Of a stretch of 64,000 nt of DNA, positions 11,523-20,927 are shown piece after piece. The notes under the pieces were generated by a model that was given only the letters and a program-made list of their open reading frames with translations, ran no database searches and was not told the origin of the DNA. Made by a program: the position numbers and the translations under genes. The stretch comes from Gammaproteobacteria bacterium (GTDB lineage: Bacteria; Pseudomonadota; Gammaproteobacteria; Pseudomonadales; Pseudohongiellaceae), in NCBI GenBank assembly GCA_018401885.1, contig JAGYKB010000008.1:40519-104518 (forward strand), in the 5' to 3' direction. Numbering within the stretch: the stretch's first letter is position 1; every line of letters begins with the position of its first letter.

Positions 11523-11676
11523 GGTATTCAGCCACCTTACTTTGCCCCGCGGCGCACTTCAGCTAGGCAATTCTTCTTAGGTAGAGGCCTGAAAGTAAGC
11601 CATCGCCTTAAGCACTCCTTATTCAGTAGCTAAGGACGGGAAGGTTAATGGAGTAAACCGCTCGAGGAGAGTCAGG

Positions 11677-11862
11677 ATGTTGATATTGACGCGCAGAATT
11701 GGCGAAACGCTTATGATCGGCGACGACGTGACCGTAACGGTGCTGGGTGTCAAAGGAAATCAGGTACGCATTGGCGTCAATGCGCCGAAGGATGTCGCTG
11801 TTCACCGTGAAGAAATATATGAGCGCATTGCAGGCGAGCAGGAAGTTCTGTCCCCAGAATAA
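11677..11862 (+). CDS. csrA: Carbon storage regulator CsrA
   Basis: [51 protein letters not shown]. Confidence 0.98.
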   Translation: MLILTRRIGETLMIGDDVTVTVLGVKGNQVRIGVNAPKDVAVHREEIYERIAGEQEVLSPE

Positions 11863-12035
11863 CCACTCATCTGCCCGACGAGATACACAGCGCAGTCAGC
11901 ATAAAGTCTTCCCTCAGCTCAGCAGCGCAATCCACGCAAAATCTTCTCGCTTCTCAGTCTAGCTACTTGCCAACCCCAGGCAAGATCCGCACTTCTCGTT
12001 TTACCTTACCCTATGTTACTATGCACGCGATTTTT

Positions 12036-12125
12036 GGAGAGGTGGCCGAGTGGCTGAAGGCGCGCCCCTGCTAAGGGCGTATAGGAGAAATCTTATCGAG
12101 GGTTCGAATCCCTCTCTCTCCGCCA
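12036..12125 (+). tRNA. tRNA-Ser(GCT), with encoded CCA
   Basis: ggagaggtggccgagtggctgaag...ctGCTaa...gggttcgaatccctctctctccgCCA; long variable arm; acceptor stem pairs. Confidence 0.95.
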
Positions 12126-12130
12126 TAATC

Positions 12131-12160
12131 AAAAAACCCGACATAAGTCGGGTTTTTTTT
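12131..12160 (+). terminator. Rho-independent terminator after tRNA-Ser
   Basis: aaaaaacccgacataagtcgggtttttttt: GC stem with loop and T tract. Confidence 0.9.
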
Positions 12161-12249
12161 GCTTTCGGTTTTTGTTGATTTGAGCGAGATTACCGCGGGT
12201 TTCCCGCAAGTAAGTTGGAGAAAACTCGGGAACTCGACTTCAGTGCTAG

Positions 12250-12615
12250 CTAGCGCTTAAATGGAGGCCGGCCTCCGAACTTCTTTGTACGAGATTTTTT
12301 AGTCGGTGCTCCGGCTTCTAATTCGAGCTGCATAATGTCTATGGCAGGGACCAGCTCCTTGCTGCGCTTGAACGGCGGTTTTCCGCGGAACTCGACCTTA
12401 TTGACTTCGACCATGTCCACAGCCTCAGAGTCGACGATCTCGACTTGAGCTATCTCAATGGCTGGCACTCTCTCAATCGTGCGCTTAAAGGGTGGCTTCC
12501 CTTTAAAATCGGTGACCATGCGCTCAGCGCAGTTTTCAGTGCAATCGTCTGCACCTAATCCCGTATTGCCGAGCAGTAACGCTAGACCGCTTACTAACAA
12601 GGTTATAGATCGCAT
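12250..12615 (-). CDS. Small secreted repeat protein with three GKPPFKR-type repeats, function unknown
   Basis: Start taken at MRSITLLVSGLALLL (12615), preceded on the minus strand by AGGAGGT; the ORF track extends to 12717. Repeats: FKGKPPFKRTIERVPAIEIAQVEI / FRGKPPFKRSKELVPAIDIMQLEL / FGGRPPFKR. Confidence 0.75.
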   Translation of the reverse strand: MRSITLLVSGLALLLGNTGLGADDCTENCAERMVTDFKGKPPFKRTIERVPAIEIAQVEIVDSEAVDMVEVNKVEFRGKPPFKRSKELVPAIDIMQLELEAGAPTKKSRTKKFGGRPPFKR

Positions 12616-12916
12616 CTGATATCTACCTCCTGAGTGGCCTCTTTTCAGAGGATAACGTTGCCTTTCGGGCCGCTGGAGCCCCATTGACCCTTGGCAAAGT
12701 GTATTTAAATGCTCCAAAAGCGTCTAGATATTCCGCTCATATCTGCACCAAACTAGATCGTTTTAATCAAAAATTGCACCAAGATAGCACTTTTTTTATA
12801 ACCCCTTTGGGTGCTTAAGTTCACTGGAATCCTCTAAAGCCGCCAACCACGCGTTGTCCCGAGATTGGCTTGGTTGTTGCTTCAAGTTGAACATCCTTAA
12901 TGAAAAGTGCAGTGAG

Positions 12917-13456
12917 ATGAGTTTACTATCAAGCAGATTTCTATCGTCGTTGGGCGTAATTCTCGCTCTTTCTCTCGCGGCTGGCGTAAGCGCTGGGGAT
13001 TTCGAGCATAAAATTCCGCTCGATAGGCAAAAATCAGGTAATTACTACATTACTGGCACTATTACTGACACAACGGGCGCGGAAACCGACGTGCAGTTTA
13101 TGGTTGATACCGGCGCAGGCATGGTCACACTGGCAGAGCGTACCTTCAAGTCGTTGTCACGTGATATACGCGTGAAGCCGAGCCGACGCGTTGCTGCCCG
13201 GCTGGCTGACGGGCGCACCCGTTCAATAAATGTTTACGAGATCGCGCGTTTTTCGCTCGGGGAGCATTGCGAGATTGGTCCCACGGAAGTCGCGGTTATC
13301 CCCGGCGCTACGAATAACATCCTTGGGCTCAACGTGTTAAACCGCGCTGCGCCGTTTGCAATTTATACCTCTCCTCCATCACTCGCGCTCAGCGTCTGTA
13401 CCTCACTCCTTCACGATGAGGCGGAGTCCGCTCTGGTCACTGCGAACTTTGAATAA
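12917..13456 (+). CDS. Secreted retropepsin-like (clan AA) aspartic protease
   Basis: Likely start MSLLSSRFLSS with signal peptide; FMVDTGAGMVTL active-site motif and NNILGLNVLN second conserved motif. Confidence 0.8.
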   Translation: MSLLSSRFLSSLGVILALSLAAGVSAGDFEHKIPLDRQKSGNYYITGTITDTTGAETDVQFMVDTGAGMVTLAERTFKSLSRDIRVKPSRRVAARLADGRTRSINVYEIARFSLGEHCEIGPTEVAVIPGATNNILGLNVLNRAAPFAIYTSPPSLALSVCTSLLHDEAESALVTANFE

Positions 13457-13617
13457 GTGAATTCGGCAGGCTAGCCTCCCCATCAATGTAACTTTTTGCT
13501 GTGTTGCGCTACTATCAGTCGGCGTTGCTGCGAGTTATTACTTATAGTGGCGCTAGCTTTGTTGGGTTAAAACGCATTAGACCGCAACAGGATAGTCGAA
13601 TTAGAAAAAAAGGAATA

Positions 13618-14577
13618 ATGACTATGTTATTCGCAAGAGAGAATCGGTTCGATCTCACGCCGGCTGTGACCGTGGCCGTGGGCCTTATCTTGTCAGCAAT
13701 CTTCTTACCGGTGATGCTCAACGCACAAACGGCTCCGAAGCCTGCGTTCACCAGTCATCGAATTACCGATTCGATTGCTATGCTCGAGCCTGCAGACACC
13801 AACGGAAATGTGGGCGTGTTCTATGGCGAAGAGGCGGTGTTGCTGGTCGATTCTCATTATGAGCGTAACGTTGAGGCCCTCGTTAAAGAAGTCGCTAAGT
13901 TGAGCGATTTGCCCATCAGTTTTGCCGTCAACACGCATATTCACCCAGACCACATTGGTGGCAACGCGCGTTTAGCGGGCTATGGCGTTACTCTCGTCGC
14001 GCATGATCGCGTTCGCCTGCGCATGCTCAAAGAGCTGCGTATACCGCGTAGGGGTGGGATTACCTTTCCGCAGCCTGCGGAAGCTGCGAGGCCGATAATA
14101 ACCTACAGCGAAGCCCTTAGCTTCCATCTTAACGATGAGGAAGTGCGGGTGTTTCTCGCGCCGCCGGCTCACACAGACGGGGACAGTTTCGTGCATTTTG
14201 TCGAATCCGACGTGCTGCATCTAGGCGATGTGTTTCGGACCAATATGTACCCGATTATCGACCAATATAATGGCGGCAGTTTCCTTGGCATGATCGAAGC
14301 GATGGAAGTGGCAATAGAAATCGCCGGTCCTGAAACAAAAGTCATACCCGGACATGGCGGAGAAGTTAGTGATCTCGAGGGGATGATCGAGGTGCATGGA
14401 ATGCTTTCTTCGTTACGCGACCTAGTTCAGAGCGCTATCGACTCGGGTGCCTCGCTAGAGGAAATCTCGGCAATGAACCTTTCACAAGAGTTCGATGAGC
14501 GCTGGGGGGGTGTGCCGTCTTGGACGTTCACCGACTTGTTGCCAATAATAGACTCAGAATTACGCGCACAGCGCTAG
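13618..14577 (+). CDS. Secreted metallo-beta-lactamase-fold hydrolase
   Basis: HIHPDHIGG zinc motif, PGHGGEV; start at M40 of the ORF-track call following AAGGAATA. Confidence 0.85.
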   Translation: MTMLFARENRFDLTPAVTVAVGLILSAIFLPVMLNAQTAPKPAFTSHRITDSIAMLEPADTNGNVGVFYGEEAVLLVDSHYERNVEALVKEVAKLSDLPISFAVNTHIHPDHIGGNARLAGYGVTLVAHDRVRLRMLKELRIPRRGGITFPQPAEAARPIITYSEALSFHLNDEEVRVFLAPPAHTDGDSFVHFVESDVLHLGDVFRTNMYPIIDQYNGGSFLGMIEAMEVAIEIAGPETKVIPGHGGEVSDLEGMIEVHGMLSSLRDLVQSAIDSGASLEEISAMNLSQEFDERWGGVPSWTFTDLLPIIDSELRAQR

Positions 14578-14585
14578 GGAGCAGT

Positions 14586-15920
14586 ATGCAAGGCAAAAGC
14601 AAAAAGTCACTCACCTCGCTTGGTGAGGTTTTTACTACCTTTGTCGCTGGCCTACTTTTGAGCGGGCACATAATTGCTCAGCAAGCAGCGATGATGAATC
14701 CGGGCCTCGTCGGGCGTGATCAGACCGAGGCGATTCGAATTAACGAGGCGATTTTTCAAGCGACCGGATTTGGCAACACAACAATGGTGGTGACGCCAGA
14801 CGGTAACGTCATTATCGATACTTCGCTCATCGTCAATGCGCCACGACACAAGCGTCTGCTGCAGGCCGAGGACGATGGCCCTGTAAAATATATTATCCTG
14901 ACCCATGCTCACGGCGACCATACCGGAGGAGTCAATGCATGGCGCGAAGAGGGCACCGAGATAATCGCGCAGGACGAGCACTATGAATTCGTCAATTATC
15001 AGAACCGGTTAAAAGGAATGTTTTCGCAACGTAATGCGGCGCAGTTCCCTAGTCTCAATGTTGTGCAGCTGAGTGAGCTCGAGATCGCCGAAGGAGTTGA
15101 TAATTTTGGCGCCGACATAGTGCCAACGATCATGTTCGACGAAGAATATGATTTCGAAGTCGGAGGGGTTGAGTTTAACGTGCTGCATACGCCAGGAGAG
15201 ACCTACGATCACTTGAGCGTCTGGATACCAAAGTATCGCGCTGCTTTTGTTGGCGATAATTTTTACACTTCGTTCCCGAACATGTATACGCTGCGCGGAA
15301 CTAAGCCGCGCTGGGCGCTGGACTATGTCGATTCGATTAACCGGATACTTGCCCTAAAGCCCGAAATCCTTATTCCGAGTCATGGAGACGCAATCATTGG
15401 TGAACAACAAATAGAACGCGAACTTACGCGCTATCGCGATGCTATCCTTTATGTTCACGACAAGACCGTGTTAGGCATGAATCAGGGCAAAGACGTGCAT
15501 ACACTCATGGCTGAAATCAGTCTGCCGTCTGATCTGGATATCGGTGAAGGGTATGGGCGTATCTCATGGTCTGTGCGCGGTATTTATGAAAATTATATGG
15601 GCTGGTTCGACGGTAATCCTACTTCAATGTTTTCGACGCCAGTCGACGATGCCTATCCCCAGCTCGTAGAACTCGCTGGTGGCGCGGAAGCGGTTGCCAT
15701 GCTTGCCGAAGCGCAGATCGAGTCTGGTGACTTAGAACTCGCATTGCATTCAGCAGATATTGCGCTACGTGCCGAACCGAAAAATACAAGAGCACTGCAG
15801 GCACGGCTTGCTGCATTTAAAGCTTTGCTAGCTGCGTCAGACAACTCAAATGAAGCTGGCTGGCTTGGCTTCGGCGTGCGCGAATCTCAGGCCGCGCTGG
15901 ACTCAGTGCTATCACCATAG
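14586..15920 (+). CDS. Secreted MBL-fold hydrolase, alkyl sulfatase-like
   Basis: THAHGDHTGGVNAW, HTPGETYDHLSVW, GDNFYTSFPN; alkylsulfatase dimerization-like C-terminal part; start at M23 of the ORF-track call. Confidence 0.85.
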   Translation: MQGKSKKSLTSLGEVFTTFVAGLLLSGHIIAQQAAMMNPGLVGRDQTEAIRINEAIFQATGFGNTTMVVTPDGNVIIDTSLIVNAPRHKRLLQAEDDGPVKYIILTHAHGDHTGGVNAWREEGTEIIAQDEHYEFVNYQNRLKGMFSQRNAAQFPSLNVVQLSELEIAEGVDNFGADIVPTIMFDEEYDFEVGGVEFNVLHTPGETYDHLSVWIPKYRAAFVGDNFYTSFPNMYTLRGTKPRWALDYVDSINRILALKPEILIPSHGDAIIGEQQIERELTRYRDAILYVHDKTVLGMNQGKDVHTLMAEISLPSDLDIGEGYGRISWSVRGIYENYMGWFDGNPTSMFSTPVDDAYPQLVELAGGAEAVAMLAEAQIESGDLELALHSADIALRAEPKNTRALQARLAAFKALLAASDNSNEAGWLGFGVRESQAALDSVLSP

Positions 15921-15921
15921 C

Positions 15922-17127
15922 TCAGATCACGCGTGCCGCGGCCAATGCCGCAATTTCGCTGTCCGAGTAGCCGAGCTCCCCAAGAATGGTGCGAGTATGT
16001 TCGCCTAGCGAGGGCACCTTAGAGACAGCAGCGTCGAAAGAGTCACTGCGCCCTGGCGGCGCAAGCGCTTCGAGAGTGCCCACTTCGGTTTCCACCTCGA
16101 TAAACCTGTTTAATGCGCGCAGTTGAGGATGTTGCCAGAGTTCCTCTATTGTATTGGCTTTCGCGCAAGCGATGCCGCAGGACTCAAGCGCTTCGATGAC
16201 TTCTTCAGTTTTTAGTTTCTTCAATTTTTCTTCAATAATTATGCGAAGACTGTCTCTATTCTGTGACCTATTACTATTGCTTACGTACTCAGGCGCTGTG
16301 ATCAAGCTGTCATCGCCGAGGATGATTCTGCAAAATTTTTCCCATTCGCGCTGGTTCTGAATACCGATCATTATCTCACTCTCGCCGCTACTGCTCTCAC
16401 TGCCGGTACGAAAGCAGCCGTACGGATAGATCGTCGCATGGTCTGTTCCTGTGCGAGGCGGCTGACTTGCTCCATCTAGCGAATAGTAAAGCGGGTAGCC
16501 CATCCACTCTGTCATTGCCTCAAGCATCGATATTTCGATATGGCTGCCGATGCCTGTCTTACTTCGCTGTATAAGCGCAGCAAGTATTGCAGCATGTGCT
16601 TGTGTTCCTGCAGCAATATCCGCTATCGAGATGCCGCTTTTTGAGCCCTGCTCAACATTCCCCGTTATGCCCAACAATCCCGCTTCGGCTTGTATGAGAA
16701 GATCATAGGCTTTGCGGGAAGACTGCGGGCCAGAGTTGCCGTAGCCGCTAATATCGCAAACTATTAGCTTTGGGTTTCTGGTCGCCAGTGTCTGTTTCTC
16801 TAAACCCATTTTCGCTGTAGCGCCGGGCGCGAGATTTTGAATAAACACATCAGCGGTATTTAGCAGAGTGTTAAGAACCTCGAGTCCTGCAGACTGTTTA
16901 AGATCTAGGGTAAGGCTTTCTTTCGACCTGTTTGTCCAAACGAAATGTGAAGATAAGCCGCGAGCCCGTGCGTCGTAGTGCCGCGCGAAATCGCCGCCAT
17001 CGACGCGCTCGATCTTGATTACGCGTGCACCGAGTTCGGCAAGCTGGCGAGTTGCGAATGGCGCAGCGATCGCGTGTTCTAATGCGATGACAGTTATGCC
17101 TTCTAGCGGCGGTGTGTGATGTGCCAT
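15922..17127 (-). CDS. CaiB/BaiF CoA-transferase, itaconate/mesaconate-type CoA transferase-like
   Basis: LEGITVIALEHAIAAPFATRQLAELGARVIKIERVDGGDFARHYD...FVWTNRSKESLTLDLK. Confidence 0.85.
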   Translation of the reverse strand: MAHHTPPLEGITVIALEHAIAAPFATRQLAELGARVIKIERVDGGDFARHYDARARGLSSHFVWTNRSKESLTLDLKQSAGLEVLNTLLNTADVFIQNLAPGATAKMGLEKQTLATRNPKLIVCDISGYGNSGPQSSRKAYDLLIQAEAGLLGITGNVEQGSKSGISIADIAAGTQAHAAILAALIQRSKTGIGSHIEISMLEAMTEWMGYPLYYSLDGASQPPRTGTDHATIYPYGCFRTGSESSSGESEIMIGIQNQREWEKFCRIILGDDSLITAPEYVSNSNRSQNRDSLRIIIEEKLKKLKTEEVIEALESCGIACAKANTIEELWQHPQLRALNRFIEVETEVGTLEALAPPGRSDSFDAAVSKVPSLGEHTRTILGELGYSDSEIAALAAARVI

Positions 17128-17175
17128 TGTCTGAATTTTATTAACTCACTGATTTAATTAAAGGCATTTACCTGC

Positions 17176-18057
17176 TTAAACAAACTGTGCTTCTGCACGC
17201 ATTGCCAGTATGCCATTGTCTTTAATTATCCAAAGTGGAACGCGCCCGTCAGAGTTTTTATTTCCTGCACAGAGAGTATAGTTCTGCGTGTCGACTATGG
17301 GGCTTACGGCTTTGAAGCTGAAGCTACCAAGGCGGCGATCGCTGGTCTCAAAATTTTGCTCGGCAAACTGAGCAAGTTGAGTAGCCAGTAAAGGCCCATG
17401 CACTACTAGTCCAGCATATCCCTCGACATTAACAGCATAGTCACGGTCGTAATGAATGCGGTGGCTATTGAACGTAAGTGCTGAAAACCGAAAGAGAGTG
17501 ACAGCATCCCCGCACAAGGTCTGCGAGTATAGAGGGGCGGTTGACTCGAGCGGCGGTGTTACGCCCAGTGTTTTGATACCCGTTGCGTCTGAGTTGGTAT
17601 TAGTTGCGGCTTCTCGAAAAACGAGTTCTTGTTGCTCTGTGAGTAGCTTGATTTCCTCCTGCCAGTATTCGTGTCTAATCGTGACAAACACTAGCTTGCC
17701 ACTGCGGCCCTCTTTCGCCTGGATAGAATCAATAGTGGAATGACGTATTAGCGTCGCGCCGATCGGAATTTGGGCGAAAAATTCGAGCTTTCCGCCAGCC
17801 CACATGCGTCGTGGCAGCGGTATAGGAGGAAGAAAGCCGCCGCGCTGCGGATGGCCGTCTTCGCTGAGCAAATGAGCAGGTGCTGGAGACTGGAAAAAAC
17901 ACCAATGGCCGAGTGTGGGTAAAAATTCAGTAGATAGAGTCTGCTCATCGTTTAGTAGAGTTGTTCGAAGTCGTGCAGCCAGAGCAGGATCAATAACGTC
18001 CTGAGAAACCTCGGTCTTCCCGCACCATTCGTCAAATTCATACTCGTTAGATGCCAC
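17176..18057 (-). CDS. FAS1-like/MaoC dehydratase domain protein, mesaconyl-C4-CoA/itaconyl-CoA hydratase-like
   Basis: YEFDEWCGKTEVSQDVIDPALAARL..., hot-dog segment FSALTFNSHRIHYDRDYAVNVEGYAGLVVHGPLLATQLA; probable GTG start at 18057 (track extends to 18183). Confidence 0.75.
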   Translation of the reverse strand: MASNEYEFDEWCGKTEVSQDVIDPALAARLRTTLLNDEQTLSTEFLPTLGHWCFFQSPAPAHLLSEDGHPQRGGFLPPIPLPRRMWAGGKLEFFAQIPIGATLIRHSTIDSIQAKEGRSGKLVFVTIRHEYWQEEIKLLTEQQELVFREAATNTNSDATGIKTLGVTPPLESTAPLYSQTLCGDAVTLFRFSALTFNSHRIHYDRDYAVNVEGYAGLVVHGPLLATQLAQFAEQNFETSDRRLGSFSFKAVSPIVDTQNYTLCAGNKNSDGRVPLWIIKDNGILAMRAEAQFV

Positions 18058-18239
18058 TGTGATTTCCCTGAACTGTGCTATTTTAAAGACTAATTTAAGC
18101 GCTAACTTAAGGGCAACTGTGTATGCCTTTTTGGATGATGCAATCGAGGACTTAACATACTGTATGTCCTTTAAAGTTTCCAACGACTTTCGCTGGCAAG
18201 GTTGCCGTAAACTCAGTGAGGCATTTAGAAAAAGGAGGG

Positions 18240-18710
18240 ATGATGGCTGGAAAAACTTTCGAAGGATTAACAGTGGGCGCGGTATTCGAACACGAAATAC
18301 GCCGCACTATAACCGAGACCGACAATCTGCTATTTAGTGCAATGACTCACAATCCGCAGCCGTTGCATATTGATGCGGAGTTTGCGGGCAAAAGCCAGCA
18401 CGGCCGGATTCTAGTTAACAGTCTCTATACACTGGGGCTAGTGATTGGCATCTCCGTCTCAGAAACAACGCTAGGCACGACAATTGGTAACTTAGGCATG
18501 GAGAATGTCGAATTTCCGCACCCTGTTTTTATCGGTGACACGTTAAGGGTGACAACGGTAATCAAAGATAAACTGGCGTCGAAAAGTAAACCTGACAGGG
18601 GGGTGGTGTGGTTCGAGCATAGCGCCTACAACCAGCGTGGCGAGCTAGTCTGTCAATGTCTCCGCAAGGGTATGATGATTCGCGATTCGCACCTTGCTAC
18701 CACAAACTAA
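18240..18710 (+). CDS. MaoC family dehydratase (enoyl-CoA hydratase-like)
   Basis: TFEGLTVGAVFEHEIRRTITETDNLLFSAMTHNPQPLHIDAEFA; AAAAGGAGGG ribosome binding site. Confidence 0.85.
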   Translation: MMAGKTFEGLTVGAVFEHEIRRTITETDNLLFSAMTHNPQPLHIDAEFAGKSQHGRILVNSLYTLGLVIGISVSETTLGTTIGNLGMENVEFPHPVFIGDTLRVTTVIKDKLASKSKPDRGVVWFEHSAYNQRGELVCQCLRKGMMIRDSHLATTN

Positions 18711-18711
18711 A

Positions 18712-18748
18712 AAGCCTCGGCTTGCAAGCGCGAGGCTTCTAGTTTTTC
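18712..18748. terminator. Bidirectional terminator between convergent genes
   Basis: aagcctcg-gcttgcaagcg-cgaggctt followed by T-rich tract. Confidence 0.7.
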
Positions 18749-18793
18749 TATCCTCTCATGTGTTAGATGAGAGGCGAATTTGTCGCGGTAAAG

Positions 18794-19573
18794 CTACAGT
18801 GCAAAGTCCACCGAGTAAGAGAGAACAAACTTTAGATTGTCGTTATCTCGCGCGCTCATGCTTGCGTAGTCTTCCTCGCCGTCATTGTTGTCGTCGCTGC
18901 CCAACGTTGTGCTGCTGATAGTAAATGCGAATCCATCCTTAGCGAGAGTGACGCCATAATCTAAATAGTCGTCAGTTGTACCATTAAACGCCTCAACAAA
19001 ATCGCCCGCATGGCGACCGACGTGGAAGCTGAGCTCCGCCTCATTTGCGAGTTCAATAGCGTAGTCACCGTAAATATAGGTGGCTTTACCAAATCCAAAG
19101 TCTTGACCTGCTCCCTCGGCAGCCTCTGTGTCGGCAAGAATTTGTGCGCCGACGGTGAAGGCTCCAAAACTCAATGAGCCATACACTTCAGAAAAGTCGA
19201 ATTCTGCGTTCTTATCATAGTTAAAATAGAGATAGCCCACGTCATAACCGATACCGCCTGCTTCACCAGAATAGCCGAAGTAAACGTCATGCTCGTAAGA
19301 GAATGCGTCTCCAGCATCGTATTCTACGTTAGAGATCCAAGTACCTACATAGAACCCATTGTCGGCAGCATAGTCTATGCCACCCTGAGTGGCGGGCAAG
19401 TTGACTGATTGAGTAAGGCCGCGCCAGAGGTAGTTGTTCGTTATGCTTGCGTTCGCACTGAGTTCAGCTTGTGCGGCGACCGAGGTGAGCATTAAGCTGG
19501 CACCGAGCGCTGTTGTTGCGACGAGCTTGGCTCGTGTTGATGTTGTCATTGCGTTTAATGCTTTAGTCATCAT
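18794..19573 (-). CDS. TorF-family putative porin
   Basis: AELSANASITNNYLWRGLTQSVNLPATQGGIDYAADNGFYVGTWISNV; ends in an outer-membrane-like strand (FVLSYSVDFAL); start M17 of track ORF. Confidence 0.8.
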   Translation of the reverse strand: MMTKALNAMTTSTRAKLVATTALGASLMLTSVAAQAELSANASITNNYLWRGLTQSVNLPATQGGIDYAADNGFYVGTWISNVEYDAGDAFSYEHDVYFGYSGEAGGIGYDVGYLYFNYDKNAEFDFSEVYGSLSFGAFTVGAQILADTEAAEGAGQDFGFGKATYIYGDYAIELANEAELSFHVGRHAGDFVEAFNGTTDDYLDYGVTLAKDGFAFTISSTTLGSDDNNDGEEDYASMSARDNDNLKFVLSYSVDFAL

Positions 19574-19973
19574 CTGGTCTTCTCCATTGAGTGCGAATGC
19601 TTTTACCCGCTTTAATTCCATGAGAGGTATTCTTGGGTTTCGTGTACGACGTTTGCCCAGTTTTTAGGGGGCGAAGTAGTCACATAGGGTAGATAGCAAA
19701 CGCTGTGCCAGTTATAGTAAAAACAATAAAATCAGATGTTTGAGCAGTTTTTTACGGATAGGTGTGAATCGCCAATACAATTTTGCCTCGTTATGGCGCT
19801 CGATTTTGTGCATCGTGCTCTAAAGCGGTGCATAAATGGTTGGCGTCAGAGTCACAACGTTTTTAGGCTGCACTACTAAGGGTCATCTCGGTAGAATTAG
19901 GTCTGAGATAACGAGTTTCTCTACATGCCGAGATAGAACTTACACCCAAATGACTAATGAAAAGGAAGAAAGA

Positions 19974-20867
19974 ATGCGTCTTCGCCGCTCACTCCACTTT
20001 GTACCCGGTGCTAATGAGAAGATGATGGGAAAAGCGCTCACTCTAGGTGCTGATGCGCTCATTTTTGATCTCGAGGACTCGGTTACTCCCGAGGCAAAAC
20101 TGGCCGCGCGTGAAGCTGTGTGTGATTGGCTTGATGAGAATCATGAATGCGGTAAAGAGCGACTAGTGCGAGTGAATCCCTTAGACTCCCCATGGGGACG
20201 AGACGACCTCGAAGCAATCGTGATGCATCAACCCGATGGCATTGTTTTGCCGAAAGTGTTCTCCCGAGAGACTGTAGAGTCAGTAGATTCGATTTTGCGG
20301 ATGGCGGAAAAAATGCTGCCCGAGCAGGCGACTCTTCCGCGGCTTGTTTTGATTGGTACTGAAGACGCGGGTGCGGTTTTTAACTTGCCTCTAATGACGT
20401 CGCATCCACGCGTGGACGGATTAACCTGGGGTGCCGAAGATCTCTCTGTTTCGCTACGTGCGCGTCGGAAGCGCGACAGTAATGGCAATTATCTCGAAGT
20501 ATTTGGGTTTGTCAGGTCATACTGCTTATTGGCTGCAGCAGCGGCGGGGGTTCAACCCATTGACTCTGTCTATACTGACATACGTGATATCGCCGGCCTA
20601 TGTCGTGAGAGTGAGACAGCAGCGGACATGGGTTTCACCGGTAAACTAACCATTCATCCCGATCAAATCGAAGTCGTCAATGCGGCCTTTACACCGAGTA
20701 GCGAAGAGATTGAGCGCGCAGAAAGTCTTCTGCAGGCTTTCGAAGAGCATCGACGGAGCGGAAAGATGGCGTTCATTTTCGAAGGGTCGATGGTCGACGT
20801 TCCCCATTTAAAACATGCGGAGCAATTACTCGCAGTCGCTGCGCAGATTGCCGCTCAAAATAGCTGA
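19974..20867 (+). CDS. HpcH/HpaI (CitE-like) CoA ester lyase, citramalyl-/malyl-CoA lyase-like
   Basis: MRLRRSLHFVPGANEKMMGKALTLGADALIFDLEDSVTPEAKLAAREAV; TWGAEDLSVSLRA; start M47 of track ORF after AAGGAAG. Confidence 0.88.
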   Translation: MRLRRSLHFVPGANEKMMGKALTLGADALIFDLEDSVTPEAKLAAREAVCDWLDENHECGKERLVRVNPLDSPWGRDDLEAIVMHQPDGIVLPKVFSRETVESVDSILRMAEKMLPEQATLPRLVLIGTEDAGAVFNLPLMTSHPRVDGLTWGAEDLSVSLRARRKRDSNGNYLEVFGFVRSYCLLAAAAAGVQPIDSVYTDIRDIAGLCRESETAADMGFTGKLTIHPDQIEVVNAAFTPSSEEIERAESLLQAFEEHRRSGKMAFIFEGSMVDVPHLKHAEQLLAVAAQIAAQNS

Positions 20868-20927
20868 GCTACTTCCGCAAACGTAGATGAGAATGCGAGT
20901 ACTCTCATTGGGCTTAAAGGGCAATAG

